Position numbers and translations under genes: made by a program. A model generated the notes under the pieces. That model had not been told where the DNA came from. It saw only the letters and a list, made by a program, of their open reading frames with translations, and searched no databases. Below, piece by piece: positions 1 through 7,553 of a stretch of DNA of 23,373 nucleotides; position 1 is the stretch's first letter; each line of letters starts with the position of its first letter. The stretch lies in NCBI GenBank assembly GCA_023387555.1, contig JAEWHY010000324.1, forward strand, positions 1 to 23,373. Direction: 5' to 3'. The stretch comes from Pseudomonadota bacterium. Lineage in GTDB: Bacteria; Pseudomonadota; Alphaproteobacteria; Rhizobiales; Xanthobacteraceae.

Positions 1-500
1 TGGCGCTTTTCGCCGGCTATGCCGCGCAGCTCGGCGTGCTCGATCTGAAAATGACGATTGTCTATTGTTTCGCGGGAAGTTTTGCGGGCGACGTATTCCG
101 GTTCTGGCTCGCACGCCGCTATGGCGAAAGGCTGCTCGGCCGCTGGCCGCGGATCTCCGGGCATGCCGCGATGGTGAAGCGGCTCGTCGACCGGCACGCG
201 CTCTGGCTGCCGCTGGTTCACCGCTTTCCGTACGGCATTCGCGGGCTGGGCGCCTTCGCCTATGGCCTGTCCAGAATGTCGTGGGGCACGTTCGTGATCC
301 TGAATCTGATCGGCGCCGCGATCTGGGCGATCTCGATGGTTCTGGCGGGCTACGCCTTCGGCAAGGTTTCGGACAAGGTCCTCGGCGAGGCCGTTTCGGG
401 GCTCAGTCTGGCGATGCTGGTGGTGTTCCTCGCCATCTCCTGGCTGCTCAGCCGCAAACTGGAACAGGCGATCGAGGCGGACGCCCGGCGCAATCCGTGA
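1..500 (+). CDS. DedA-family membrane protein (5' end missing)
   Basis: C-terminal part of a DedA/SNARE-associated family integral membrane protein; the reading frame (codons from base 3) is open to the window edge, so the start lies outside. Family hallmarks are visible: a glycine-rich re-entrant segment followed by GDVFRFWLARRYG, the conserved basic-proline stretch HRFPYGIRG, then the N-x-x-GA-x-x-W helix and a last hydrophobic helix before a charged tail ending EADARRNP. Members are polytopic inner-membrane proteins; several act in undecaprenyl-phosphate or phospholipid translocation, but which lipid this one handles cannot be read from sequence. A nested inverted repeat follows the stop. 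The GTG at 36 is an internal codon, not the start, because family similarity continues upstream of it. Confidence 0.88.
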   Translation, partial: ALFAGYAAQLGVLDLKMTIVYCFAGSFAGDVFRFWLARRYGERLLGRWPRISGHAAMVKRLVDRHALWLPLVHRFPYGIRGLGAFAYGLSRMSWGTFVILNLIGAAIWAISMVLAGYAFGKVSDKVLGEAVSGLSLAMLVVFLAISWLLSRKLEQAIEADARRNP

Positions 501-524
501 CTGGCCAACGCGGTGACCGGAGAA

Positions 525-566
525 CGCAATGAGCCGCCCCTTGAGAGGGCGGCCCTGCGCATTGCG
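525..566. terminator. Nested inverted repeat, likely bidirectional terminator
   Basis: Outer arms CGCAATG / CATTGCG enclose an inner GC-rich stem GCCGCCCCT / AGGGCGGC with a TGAG-type loop. It lies between the stop of the DedA gene (plus) and the stop of the small minus-strand gene at 579, where a bidirectional terminator is expected. There is no T-tract on either side, so termination efficiency is uncertain. Confidence 0.5.
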
Positions 567-578
567 ACGATCACCAGA

Positions 579-662
579 TCAGCTCAGCCCGCCGAACAGC
601 CAGATCACCAGAATGATCGGCAACGGAATTCCAATCAGCCATAGCAGCAGCCCACGCCCCAT
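579..662 (-). CDS. 27-residue single-pass membrane protein
   Basis: Short minus-strand gene encoding MGRGLLLWLIGIPLP followed by IILVIWLFGGLS. ATG at 662 is preceded by a clear Shine-Dalgarno GGAGG six bases upstream, which is the main support for reality at this length. The product is one hydrophobic helix of about 22 residues with a central Pro-Leu-Pro kink and a single N-terminal Arg, predicting N-in topology. I do not recognise a named family; the GIPLPII motif resembles tiny uncharacterised membrane proteins annotated as hypothetical in Bradyrhizobium-type genomes (memory, not searched). It converges with the DedA gene and is divergent from hemA, 266 bases away. Function unknown. Confidence 0.6.
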   Translation of the reverse strand: MGRGLLLWLIGIPLPIILVIWLFGGLS

Positions 663-789
663 GTTCAACCTCCGATCGAATGATCTTACCGGGTGTTGAA
701 CGTGCGATCCGGCGGCTGGTTCCCGGCCGTTTCCGGACTTCGACATGACGATTACGGCCCTGCGCCGAGGCCGTTTTGAGGGAAATCAA

Positions 790-818
790 GGCTGCCCTGC
801 AATGAATTTAGGACAGCC
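790..818. promoter_or_regulatory. Inverted repeat upstream of hemA
   Basis: GGCTGCCCT and AGGACAGCC form a 9-bp inverted repeat (one mismatch) around an 11-bp AT-richer centre, 110 bp before the hemA start. It could be an operator or a hairpin in the leader. It does not match the TTGAT-N4-ATCAA FixK/FNR consensus. Role unproven. Confidence 0.3.
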
Positions 819-928
819 ATGGCTCGACAAACATGCTTGAACGCTTCTAAAACCCCTGTGGAAGTTGAACGGCCGCGCCCACCGGTGCGACAAAACCTGA
901 GTGGTCCGCCGCGGGATACTCTATCGCC

Positions 929-2155
929 ATGAACTATAAGGCCTTTTTCGATAACGCCCTGAACCGCCTGCATGACGAGCGGCGTTATCGCGTATTTGCG
1001 GACCTGGAACGCATCGCCGGCCGGTTCCCGCAGACGATCTGGCACTCGCCGGAAGGGCCGCGCGAGATCATCGTGTGGTGCTCGAACGACTATCTCGGGA
1101 TGGGTCAGCATCCCAAGGTCATCGGCGCCATGGTCGAGACCGCCACCCGCATGGGCACCGGCGCCGGCGGAACCCGCAACATCTCCGGCACCAACCATCC
1201 GCTGGTCGAGCTCGAGGCCGAACTCGCTGACCTGCACGGCAAGGAAGCCGCGCTGATCTTCACGTCCGGCTACGTCTCGAACCAGACCGGCATCTCGACC
1301 CTCGCCAAACTGATCCCGAACGTCCTGATCCTGTCGGACGCCTACAACCACAATTCGATGATCGAGGGCGTGCGGCAGTCCGGCTGCGAGAAGAAGATCT
1401 TCCGCCACAACCATCTCGCCCATCTCGAACAACTGCTGATCGAGGCCGGACCGGACCGGCCGAAGCTGATTCTGTTCGAGAGCATCTATTCGATGGATGC
1501 CGACATCGCCCCGATCTCCGCGATCTGCGATCTCGCCGATAAATACGGCGCGATGACCTATATCGACGAGGTCCACGCGGTCGGGATGTACGGCAAGCGC
1601 GGCGCCGGCGTCTGCGAGCGCGACGGGGTGATGCATCGCCTCGACGTGATCGAAGGCACGCTGGGCAAGGCGTTCGGCTGCTTCGGCGGTTATATCGCCG
1701 GAAGCCGCGCGATGTGCGACGCGGTGCGGTCCTATGCGCCGGGCTTCATCTTCACCACCGCGCTGCCGCCTGCGGTCTGCGCCGCGGCGGCCGCCTCGAT
1801 CCGGCATCTGAAGTCCTCGCAATGGGAGCGCGACAAGCACCAGGAGCGGGTCGCGCGCGTCAAGGCGGTGCTCACCGCGGCCGGTCTGCCGGTGATGCCG
1901 AGCGACACGCACATCGTGCCGATCGCCGTCGGCGACCCGGAAAAGTGCAAGGCGGCGAGCGACATGCTGCTCACCGATCACGGCATCTATATCCAGCCGA
2001 TCAATTATCCGACGGTGCCGAAAGGCACCGAGCGGCTGCGCGTGACGCCCTCGCCGTACCACGACGACAAGATGATCGATGCGCTCGCCAATGCGCTCAT
2101 CGACGTCTGGGAGCGGCTCGGCATGAATCTCAACCGCACGCTCGCGGCGGAATAG
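929..2155 (+). CDS. hemA: 5-aminolevulinate synthase
   Basis: Pyridoxal-phosphate enzyme that condenses glycine and succinyl-CoA to 5-aminolevulinate, the first step of heme (and, where present, chlorophyll or B12) synthesis in Alphaproteobacteria; cytosolic. The 408-residue length is usual for the family. The N-terminus MNYKAFFDNALNRLHDERRY is characteristic of alphaproteobacterial HemA and fixes the ATG start. Visible motifs: glycine-rich GAGGTRNISGT (residues 78-88), the cofactor aspartate in YIDEVHAVG (D213), and the Schiff-base lysine in EGTLGKAFG (K247), with PSPYH near the C-terminus. The gene stands alone; a palindromic repeat lies 5 bp after the stop. It shares the window with the heme-dependent cytochrome oxidase operon, about 15 kb away, but there is no sign of co-transcription. 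Confidence 0.97.
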   Translation: MNYKAFFDNALNRLHDERRYRVFADLERIAGRFPQTIWHSPEGPREIIVWCSNDYLGMGQHPKVIGAMVETATRMGTGAGGTRNISGTNHPLVELEAELADLHGKEAALIFTSGYVSNQTGISTLAKLIPNVLILSDAYNHNSMIEGVRQSGCEKKIFRHNHLAHLEQLLIEAGPDRPKLILFESIYSMDADIAPISAICDLADKYGAMTYIDEVHAVGMYGKRGAGVCERDGVMHRLDVIEGTLGKAFGCFGGYIAGSRAMCDAVRSYAPGFIFTTALPPAVCAAAAASIRHLKSSQWERDKHQERVARVKAVLTAAGLPVMPSDTHIVPIAVGDPEKCKAASDMLLTDHGIYIQPINYPTVPKGTERLRVTPSPYHDDKMIDALANALIDVWERLGMNLNRTLAAE

Positions 2156-2160
2156 CTTGG

Positions 2161-2261
2161 CGTCATTCCGGGGCGAGCGTAGCTCGTGAGCCCGGAATCC
2201 ATAACCACCACCGAGAGTACGGATTCCGGGCCCGCGCCTGCCGACGCGTCCCGGAATGACA
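2161..2261. repeat. Nested palindromic repeat, family A (copy 1)
   Basis: About 100 bp bounded by GTCATTCCGGG and its exact complement CCCGGAATGAC, with an inner inverted pair CCCGGAATCC / GGATTCCGGG, so it can fold into a long hairpin or a four-way cruciform. A diverged second copy with the same arms lies at 13306-13405. It sits between the convergent hemA and AbrB genes. It resembles non-autonomous intergenic palindromes common in Bradyrhizobium/Rhodopseudomonas genomes. Confidence 0.85.
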
Positions 2262-2267
2262 ACATCG

Positions 2268-3362
2268 TCAATCCTCCTGCATCGGCCGTTTCTCGGGCGG
2301 CTTCAACGCCGCCGGCGGCGGCATCTGCCCGTAGATCCGAACGAACAGCGGCAGCGCCGCCGAGATCAGCATGAAGCGCGCCACATGGTGCGCGCCGACG
2401 AAGATCGGGTCGAGATGCAGGGTGAGCGCCAGGATCATCATGGCGTCCAGCGCGCCCGGCGAGAACGACACCACGACATCGGGAAGGTTCAGGTCGACCG
2501 TCAGAGCGGCGGCGGCCGCGAACACCGCCACGATCGCGACCGAGACCGAAAACGAGCCGAGCGCCGCCCCGAAATGCCTGAACACCAGGCGCATGTCGGT
2601 ATTGGCGAAGCGCGAGCCGGTGATCGCCCCGAGACCCACCATGACCGCGCTGACGATCCACCACGGCATCGAGGCATGGATCAGCCCCGAACCATGCAGG
2701 ACCGCGGACGCCAGCATCGCGCCGAAGATCAGGCCGCCGGGGAAGCGGACGTAATGGGCGAGGATCGCGGAGGCGGACGAGATCAGCACCAGCAGCGCAA
2801 GCTCCAGAACCGAATCGGTGACGGGAGGGGCGCTCGGCGCGGGCGCCGCCGGGATCAGCCCGAACAGGGCCAGTCCGACCGGCAGCAGCGCGGTCAGAAT
2901 CACCACCCGGATCGTCTGCACGATCGCGATCCCGCGCAGATCCGAATGATACTGCGTGGCATAGGCCATCACCTGCGACAGCGCCCCGGGCGCCGACCCG
3001 AACAGGCCCGACAGCATGTCCCAGCCATGCACCCGTCTCAGATACAGCGCGCTGCCGAACATCGCGCACGTCATCCCGAGGCATAGCAGCACCACGCTGA
3101 GCGGCCAGGTGGCGACCCCCTGCAGCGTTTCCGGCGTGACCGCGCCGCCAAGCGAAATGCCGATCAGGACGAAGACCACCCGCCCGAGCGGCGTCGGCAC
3201 CGCCATCGGGCGGCCGGCGAGCGCCGCGAGCGCCACCGCGATCATCGAACCGGACAGCCATCCGGCCGGGACGCCGGCAAGGGTCAGGGTTGCGCCGCCG
3301 ATGCTGGCGACCAGCAGGGTTTCGCCAAGATTAAGCACGATCTGCCGTGACGGGGGCGTCAT
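2268..3362 (-). CDS. AbrB-family membrane permease
   Basis: 364-residue polytopic membrane protein of the AbrB family (PF05145), often mislabelled 'ammonia monooxygenase' or 'transcriptional regulator'. Two homologous halves of hydrophobic helices are visible, each with the Gly-Pro-rich stretch of the family: AGVPAGWLSGSMIAVALAALAG near residue 28 and the FPGGLIFGAMLASA stretch in the second half, plus the GLFGSAPGALSQVMAYA segment and SPGALDAMMILAL near the C-terminus. The C-terminal tail is Pro/Lys-rich and cytoplasmic-looking. The transported substrate is not known for most members. ATG at 3362 is chosen because hydrophobic family similarity begins within 10 residues. It is divergent from gshA across 164 bp and converges on hemA across the repeat. 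Confidence 0.85.
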   Translation of the reverse strand: MTPPSRQIVLNLGETLLVASIGGATLTLAGVPAGWLSGSMIAVALAALAGRPMAVPTPLGRVVFVLIGISLGGAVTPETLQGVATWPLSVVLLCLGMTCAMFGSALYLRRVHGWDMLSGLFGSAPGALSQVMAYATQYHSDLRGIAIVQTIRVVILTALLPVGLALFGLIPAAPAPSAPPVTDSVLELALLVLISSASAILAHYVRFPGGLIFGAMLASAVLHGSGLIHASMPWWIVSAVMVGLGAITGSRFANTDMRLVFRHFGAALGSFSVSVAIVAVFAAAAALTVDLNLPDVVVSFSPGALDAMMILALTLHLDPIFVGAHHVARFMLISAALPLFVRIYGQMPPPAALKPPEKRPMQED

Positions 3363-3526
3363 GAAACGGTTATGTCCGATCCGCTGAAGCTAACAAGCCG
3401 CGTGTCGCAACCCATATAAGTCCGCAGGTCAATACATCGGCGCGCAGTTCTGAACCCGGCCTTACGCTGATTGCCCTTTCCGCGGGGGCGCGTGTATGGT
3501 CGCGGCCCTTTTTGCCGGATTCCTTG

Positions 3527-4897
3527 ATGGCCCGTGACCAGATCGACATGACACCCGTCGAGCACCGCGACGAACTCGTCGCGTGGCTCGAGAAGGGCTG
3601 CAAGCCGAAAGCCGAATGGCGAATCGGCACCGAACACGAGAAGTTTCCGTTCACCGTGCATCGCCACGAGCCGGTCCCCTATGACGGACCGCGCGGCATC
3701 CGTGCCCTGCTCGAAGGCATGCAGCTCCTGCTCGGCTGGGAGCCGATCATGGAGCGCGACAACATCATCGGGCTTCTCGACGTCACCGGCGGCGGCGCCA
3801 TTTCGCTCGAGCCGGGCGGGCAGTTCGAACTGTCCGGCGCGCCGCTCGAGACCGTGCACCAGACCTGCACCGAGCTGATGGCGCATCTCGCCCAGGTCCG
3901 CGAAGTCGCGCGCCCCCTCGGCATCGGCTTCCTCGGGCTCGGCATGAACCCGAAATGGACCCGGAGCCAGATCCCGGTCATGCCGAAAGGCCGCTACCGG
4001 ATCATGACCCAATACATGCCGAAGGTCGGCAATCTCGGCCTCGACATGATGTACCGGACCTGCACGGTGCAGACCAATCTCGACTTCTCGTCGGAAGCCG
4101 ACATGGTCAAGAAGCTGCGGGTTTCGCTGGCGCTGCAACCGGTCGCGACCGCGCTGTTCGCCAATTCGCCGTTCACCGAAGGCAAGCCCAACGGCTTTCT
4201 GTCCTTCCGCTCGGAAGTCTGGCGCGATACCGACCCGGACCGCTCCGGCATGCTGCCCTGGGCGTTCGAAGACGGCATGGGCTTCGAGCGCTGGGTCGAT
4301 TATGCGCTCGACGTGCCGATGTATTTCATCAAGCGCGGCGACGAATACATCGACGTGTCGGGCCTGTCGTTCCGCGACCTGTTCGCCGGCAAGCTGAAGC
4401 AATTGCCCGGCGAGCGCGCCACCATTTCCGACTGGGCGAACCACATCTCCACGATCTTCCCGGAGGTGCGCCTGAAGCGCTACCTCGAAATGCGCGGCGC
4501 CGATGGCGGACCGTGGCGGCGGTTGCCGGCGCTGCCCGCCTTCTGGGTCGGCATCCTCTACGACAATGCCACGCTCGATGCCGCGTGGGACCTGGTGAAG
4601 GACTGGACCGCGGACGAGCGCCAGAAGCTGCGCGACGACGTGCCGAAACAAGGATTCGCCGCGACCATCCGCAATCGCACCATGCTGTCGCTGGCCGAAG
4701 AGACGCTGAAGCTCGCGCGCGAAGGCCTGACGCGCCGCCGCCGCCTCAATGCCGGCGGCGAGGACGAAACCAGATATCTCGAGCCGCTGGACGAACTGGT
4801 CGCTCTCGGCACCACTCCGGCCGAAGAACTGCTGGCGAAGTATCACGGCGCCTGGGGCGGCTCGGTCGAGCCCGTCTTCAGCGAGTATGCGTATTAG
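3527..4897 (+). CDS. gshA: Glutamate-cysteine ligase, plant/alphaproteobacterial class
   Basis: Catalyses ATP-dependent joining of glutamate and cysteine to gamma-glutamylcysteine, the first step of glutathione synthesis; cytosolic. 456 residues from ATG 3527 (MARDQIDMTPVEHRDEL), the usual start of this class; an in-frame TTG 15 bases upstream is less likely. Visible: WRIGTEHEKFPF (ATP/glutamate-binding region, around residue 35), LLDVTGGGAISLEPGGQFELSG region (glycine loop and metal-binding glutamates), GLGMNPKW, MMYRTCTVQTNLDF, and ANSPFTEGKPNGFLS with the following SEVWRDTD. The gene is monocistronic in appearance: divergent from the AbrB gene and separated from ybaK by a 154-bp palindromic repeat. 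No Shine-Dalgarno stands out before the ATG. Confidence 0.95.
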   Translation: MARDQIDMTPVEHRDELVAWLEKGCKPKAEWRIGTEHEKFPFTVHRHEPVPYDGPRGIRALLEGMQLLLGWEPIMERDNIIGLLDVTGGGAISLEPGGQFELSGAPLETVHQTCTELMAHLAQVREVARPLGIGFLGLGMNPKWTRSQIPVMPKGRYRIMTQYMPKVGNLGLDMMYRTCTVQTNLDFSSEADMVKKLRVSLALQPVATALFANSPFTEGKPNGFLSFRSEVWRDTDPDRSGMLPWAFEDGMGFERWVDYALDVPMYFIKRGDEYIDVSGLSFRDLFAGKLKQLPGERATISDWANHISTIFPEVRLKRYLEMRGADGGPWRRLPALPAFWVGILYDNATLDAAWDLVKDWTADERQKLRDDVPKQGFAATIRNRTMLSLAEETLKLAREGLTRRRRLNAGGEDETRYLEPLDELVALGTTPAEELLAKYHGAWGGSVEPVFSEYAY

Positions 4898-4918
4898 CAG
4901 CCAATGCGTCTCTTTTTC

Positions 4919-5072
4919 CCTCTCCCCGCTTGCAGGGAGAGGGTGGCGAGCGGCGCTAGCAGCGAGCCGGGTGAGGGGGAATCGATTGAAATCGAGAATA
5001 TGGTCGACTCCCCCTCACCCGATTTGCTTCGCTTCGCTCGCAAATCGACCTCTACCCGCAAGCGGGGAGAGG
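4919..5072. repeat. Nested palindromic repeat, family B, in the ybaK leader
   Basis: 154 bp bounded by a perfect 15-bp inverted repeat CCTCTCCCCGCTTGC / GCAAGCGGGGAGAGG, with an inner perfect 13-bp pair CGGGTGAGGGGGA (4968-4980) / TCCCCCTCACCCG (5009-5021). It fills the gshA-ybaK gap and its distal arm ends 14 nt before the ybaK ATG. This is the type of 'ctctccccgc' intergenic palindrome frequent in Rhizobiales genomes. Confidence 0.85.
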
Positions 5073-5086
5073 TAAGAGAAGAGCAA

Positions 5087-5557
5087 ATGGCCAAGGCCAC
5101 GCCAGCGACCACAGCACTCGAGAAGGCCGGCATGGCCTTCACGCTGCATGAATACGACTATGACCCGAACGCCGCGCGGATCGGCATGCAGGCGGCTGAA
5201 GCGCTCGGGATCGCGCCGGAGCGCGTCCTGAAGACACTGATGGCCAAGGCCGGCAACGCAGTCGTCTGCGTGCTTGCGCCATCCGACCGCGAGGTCAGTT
5301 TGAAACGGCTCGCAGCCGCAGCCGGTGTGAAAGACGCCGCGATGCTGCCCCCGGCGGAGGCGGAGCGTTTCACCGGCTATCATGTCGGAGGCATCTCGCC
5401 GCTCGGACAGCGCAAGCGTGCCCCCGCCTTCATCGAGCGTGCCGCGCTTTCGCATCCGACCGTCCTTGTGAACGGCGGACGGCGCGGGCTTCAGATCGAA
5501 ATCGCGCCGGCCGCTCTGGTGCAGGCCATCGGAGCCAAGGCGGCCGACCTATGCTGA
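5087..5557 (+). CDS. ybaK: YbaK/EbsC-type aminoacyl-tRNA deacylase
   Basis: 156-residue protein of the YbaK/ProX editing superfamily, which hydrolyses misacylated tRNA (Cys-tRNA(Pro) for YbaK) in the cytosol. The N-terminus MAKATPATTALEKAGMAF is typical and sets the ATG at 5087; the longer upstream frame only translates the palindromic repeat. The catalytic-type lysine is in RVLKTLMA (K49); VCVLAPSDREVSLKRLA, GYHVGGISPLGQR and the final VNGGRRGLQIEIAP follow the family order. The sequence directly before the start (AAGAGAAGAG) is a weak ribosome site, partly abutting the repeat. The 3' end overlaps the DMT exporter start by 7 nt, so the two are probably translated from one mRNA. Substrate specificity within the family is inferred from overall resemblance. 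Confidence 0.9.
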   Translation: MAKATPATTALEKAGMAFTLHEYDYDPNAARIGMQAAEALGIAPERVLKTLMAKAGNAVVCVLAPSDREVSLKRLAAAAGVKDAAMLPPAEAERFTGYHVGGISPLGQRKRAPAFIERAALSHPTVLVNGGRRGLQIEIAPAALVQAIGAKAADLC

Positions 5558-6450
5558 CCCGCGCCAGGCTGACCCCGTACGACCTCACCCTGTATGCCAT
5601 CGTCGTTCTGGCCTGGGGCTTTGCCTGGATCGGGATTCATTTCCAGGTCGGCGTCGTTTCGCCGGACGTCTCCGTGCTCTGGCGCTTCCTGTTTGCCGCG
5701 CCCGTCATGCTTGGGCTTGCGGCCTTTCGCGGCGAGAGCCTGCGCTATGGCGTGAGCGATCACGCCCGGTTCGCGCTGCTCGGCCTGCTGATGTTCTCGC
5801 TCAATTTCCTGCTCTACTACCACGCGGCGGAAACGCTGCCGTCGGGCTTGCTGTCGATCGCATTCTCGCTGGCCTCGTTCTTCAACGTGTGGCTCGGGGC
5901 GCTGTTTCTCGGCGCGCCGGTCGATCGCAGGGTGGTTGCCGGCGGCCTGCTCGGCACTATCGGGATGGCGGCGCTGTTCTATCCGCAATTTGCTGGCCAC
6001 GCCTTCCCGCGCGGCGCGCTGATCGGGCTTGGCTTGAGCATCGCGGGCACGCTGATGTTCTGCTTTGGAAACATCGTGTCGGCGCTGTTGTCGAAGCGGC
6101 AAATCCCGGTGTTCGCGGCCACCGGCTACGGCATGCTGTACGGTGCAGCCGGACTTGCCCTTTATGCCGCCGTCAGTGGGCATTCCTTCACAGTCGAATG
6201 GACCCTGCCCTATCTCCTCGGCCTCGCCTATCTCGCATTGATCGGCTCGGTCCTGGCCTTCGCCTGCTATCTCACGCTGCTCAAACGCATCGGCGCGGAT
6301 CGCGCGGCCTATGTCACGGTGCTGGGACCGGTCATCGCGCTTGCGGTCTCGACCGTGGTCGAGAACTTCCAGTGGACCATTGTCGCCGCGCTCGGTCTTG
6401 CGGCCGTGCTTGTCGGCAACATCCTGGTGCTGCGGCCAGCGAAGAAATAG
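5551..6450 (+). CDS. EamA/DMT-superfamily transporter
   Basis: 299-residue inner-membrane protein of the drug/metabolite transporter superfamily, with ten predicted helices in two five-helix EamA repeats. The first repeat begins LTLYAIVVLAWGFAWIGIHFQVG and contains SVLWRFLFAAPVML; the second repeat runs from about residue 155 (GLGLSIAGTLMFCFGN) and ends AALGLAAVLVGNILVLRPAKK, the usual C-terminus. The substrate is not predictable from sequence; relatives export amino acids or metabolites. The start overlaps the ybaK stop by 7 nt (ATG inside the last codons), implying translational coupling. It converges with the LysR gene across 17 bp without an obvious terminator hairpin. Confidence 0.9.
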   Translation: MLTRARLTPYDLTLYAIVVLAWGFAWIGIHFQVGVVSPDVSVLWRFLFAAPVMLGLAAFRGESLRYGVSDHARFALLGLLMFSLNFLLYYHAAETLPSGLLSIAFSLASFFNVWLGALFLGAPVDRRVVAGGLLGTIGMAALFYPQFAGHAFPRGALIGLGLSIAGTLMFCFGNIVSALLSKRQIPVFAATGYGMLYGAAGLALYAAVSGHSFTVEWTLPYLLGLAYLALIGSVLAFACYLTLLKRIGADRAAYVTVLGPVIALAVSTVVENFQWTIVAALGLAAVLVGNILVLRPAKK

Positions 6451-6467
6451 CGGCGTCGAAAACGCTT

Positions 6468-7361
6468 CTATTCCGCGGCGCGTGCGGCGTCCGACAGGTT
6501 GTCGAGCGAGGAAATGACGTGCTCGGCCAGCGCATCGGCCAGCGCCGAACTCTCATGCGGATTGCGCACGAGCCCGATGCGGCAATGGGGCAGGTCCGGG
6601 AAACCATCCGCCGGGGTCAGGACCCGCATACCCGGCCGCAAGGTGGATTCCGGCACCACGGAGACCGCAAGTCCCGACAACACCGCCGCGACATAGGCGC
6701 CGGCATTCGAACTCGTATAGATCACCCGGTGCCGGCGGCCGATGCTCTCCAGACATTCGAGGGCGATGCGGCGCCACGCGCAGCTCTGCTTGCCGAGCGC
6801 CAGCGGCAGCGGGTTCTCGGTATGGGTCGCGTGCCGCACCGAGGTCACCCACAGCAGACGCTCCTGCCGGAATTGTTCGGCGGTTCGCTGGGTATCAGTC
6901 GCGGTGATGATCGCGAGGTCGAGATCGTTGGCGTCGATACGGCGCAGCAGATCGATCGACGGTTCGCACAGAACCGTCAGTTCGACGCCGGGATAGGACC
7001 GCGAGAAGCGCGCCATGATCTCCGGCAGATAGCGATCGGCATAATCGTCGGGTACGCCGAGCCGCACGCGGCCGGAGAGTTCAGGGCCTGAAAATACCGC
7101 GAGCGCTTCGAGATTGAGCTTCACGATGCGCCGCGCGTAATCGAGCAGGCGCTCGCCGTCCTCGGTCAGCTTCGAGGCGCGGCCGTCGCGGGCGAAAATC
7201 GGCTTGTTGAGGCGTTCCTCCAGCCGCTTCATCTGCATGGACACCGCGGATTGGGTCTTGTGAACCACGTCCGCTGCCTTGGTGAAGCTGCCGGTCTCCG
7301 CAATCGCGATGAAGGTGCGCAGCTGGTCGATATCGATCAATGCGGTCATCGGGACACCCAT
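6468..7361 (-). CDS. LysR-family transcriptional regulator (VtlR/LsrB-like)
   Basis: 297-residue LTTR: winged helix-turn-helix at residues 9-66 (IDQLRTFIAIAETGSFTKAA, then KTQSAVSMQMKRLEE), followed by a periplasmic-binding-like effector domain (GRVRLGVPDDYADRYLPEIM at about 96-115). The HTH sequence and the GVPDDY motif at the start of the effector domain closely resemble the VtlR (Brucella)/LsrB (Sinorhizobium) group as I remember it. In Brucella VtlR activates DUF1127 genes and the AbcR2 small RNA. The divergent neighbour here is a DUF1127 gene, which supports the comparison, and a palindrome lies between them. The start could be ATG 7361 or ATG 7349 (MTALIDIDQL); the first has AAGG nearby. 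A role in stress or surface-sugar control is inference. Confidence 0.88.
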   Translation of the reverse strand: MGVPMTALIDIDQLRTFIAIAETGSFTKAADVVHKTQSAVSMQMKRLEERLNKPIFARDGRASKLTEDGERLLDYARRIVKLNLEALAVFSGPELSGRVRLGVPDDYADRYLPEIMARFSRSYPGVELTVLCEPSIDLLRRIDANDLDLAIITATDTQRTAEQFRQERLLWVTSVRHATHTENPLPLALGKQSCAWRRIALECLESIGRRHRVIYTSSNAGAYVAAVLSGLAVSVVPESTLRPGMRVLTPADGFPDLPHCRIGLVRNPHESSALADALAEHVISSLDNLSDAARAAE

Positions 7362-7400
7362 GCGCCTTCGCGGCGCCTGTCTCTATCATCATCACTGTTG

Positions 7401-7420
7401 ATGTTTGAGATTATAAACAT
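7401..7420. promoter_or_regulatory. Candidate LysR operator between lysR and DUF1127 gene
   Basis: ATGTTT and AAACAT form a perfect 6-bp inverted repeat around 8 bases (20 bp in all), with a T-N11-A spacing inside it, the general signature of LysR-type boxes. It lies 40 bp upstream of the lysR start and 134 bp before the DUF1127 start, in the only AT-rich patch of the 192-bp divergent region, so it could serve autoregulation and activation. Confidence 0.5.
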
Positions 7421-7553
7421 TCGTTTCACTTATCAATGGCGCAATGACATATGGAGTTTCGTTCAATGCATTCGGCCCCGGAAATCGGGTCGCCCAGGGT
7501 GAGGTCCTGTGGCGAAGGGTTTCTTGCGCCCACACGTCCGACAGGAGCATCCC

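Noticed and set aside
745..840. 31-codon plus-strand frame before hemA
   Set aside because: No ribosome site, no hydrophobic or domain signal, and it runs through the inverted repeat at 790-818; most likely chance.
752..2062. 436-codon minus-strand frame opposite hemA
   Set aside because: Antisense shadow with biased composition and no ribosome site; hemA is unambiguous.
3359..4846. 495-codon minus-strand frame opposite gshA
   Set aside because: Shadow frame; composition is low-complexity Arg/Gly/His, and gshA explains the coding signal.
4919..5072. CRISPR or phage attachment site
   Set aside because: It is a single nested palindrome without direct repeats, spacers or an integrase nearby.
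4904..5086. N-terminal extension of ybaK
   Set aside because: It translates only the palindromic repeat; the family N-terminus begins at 5087.
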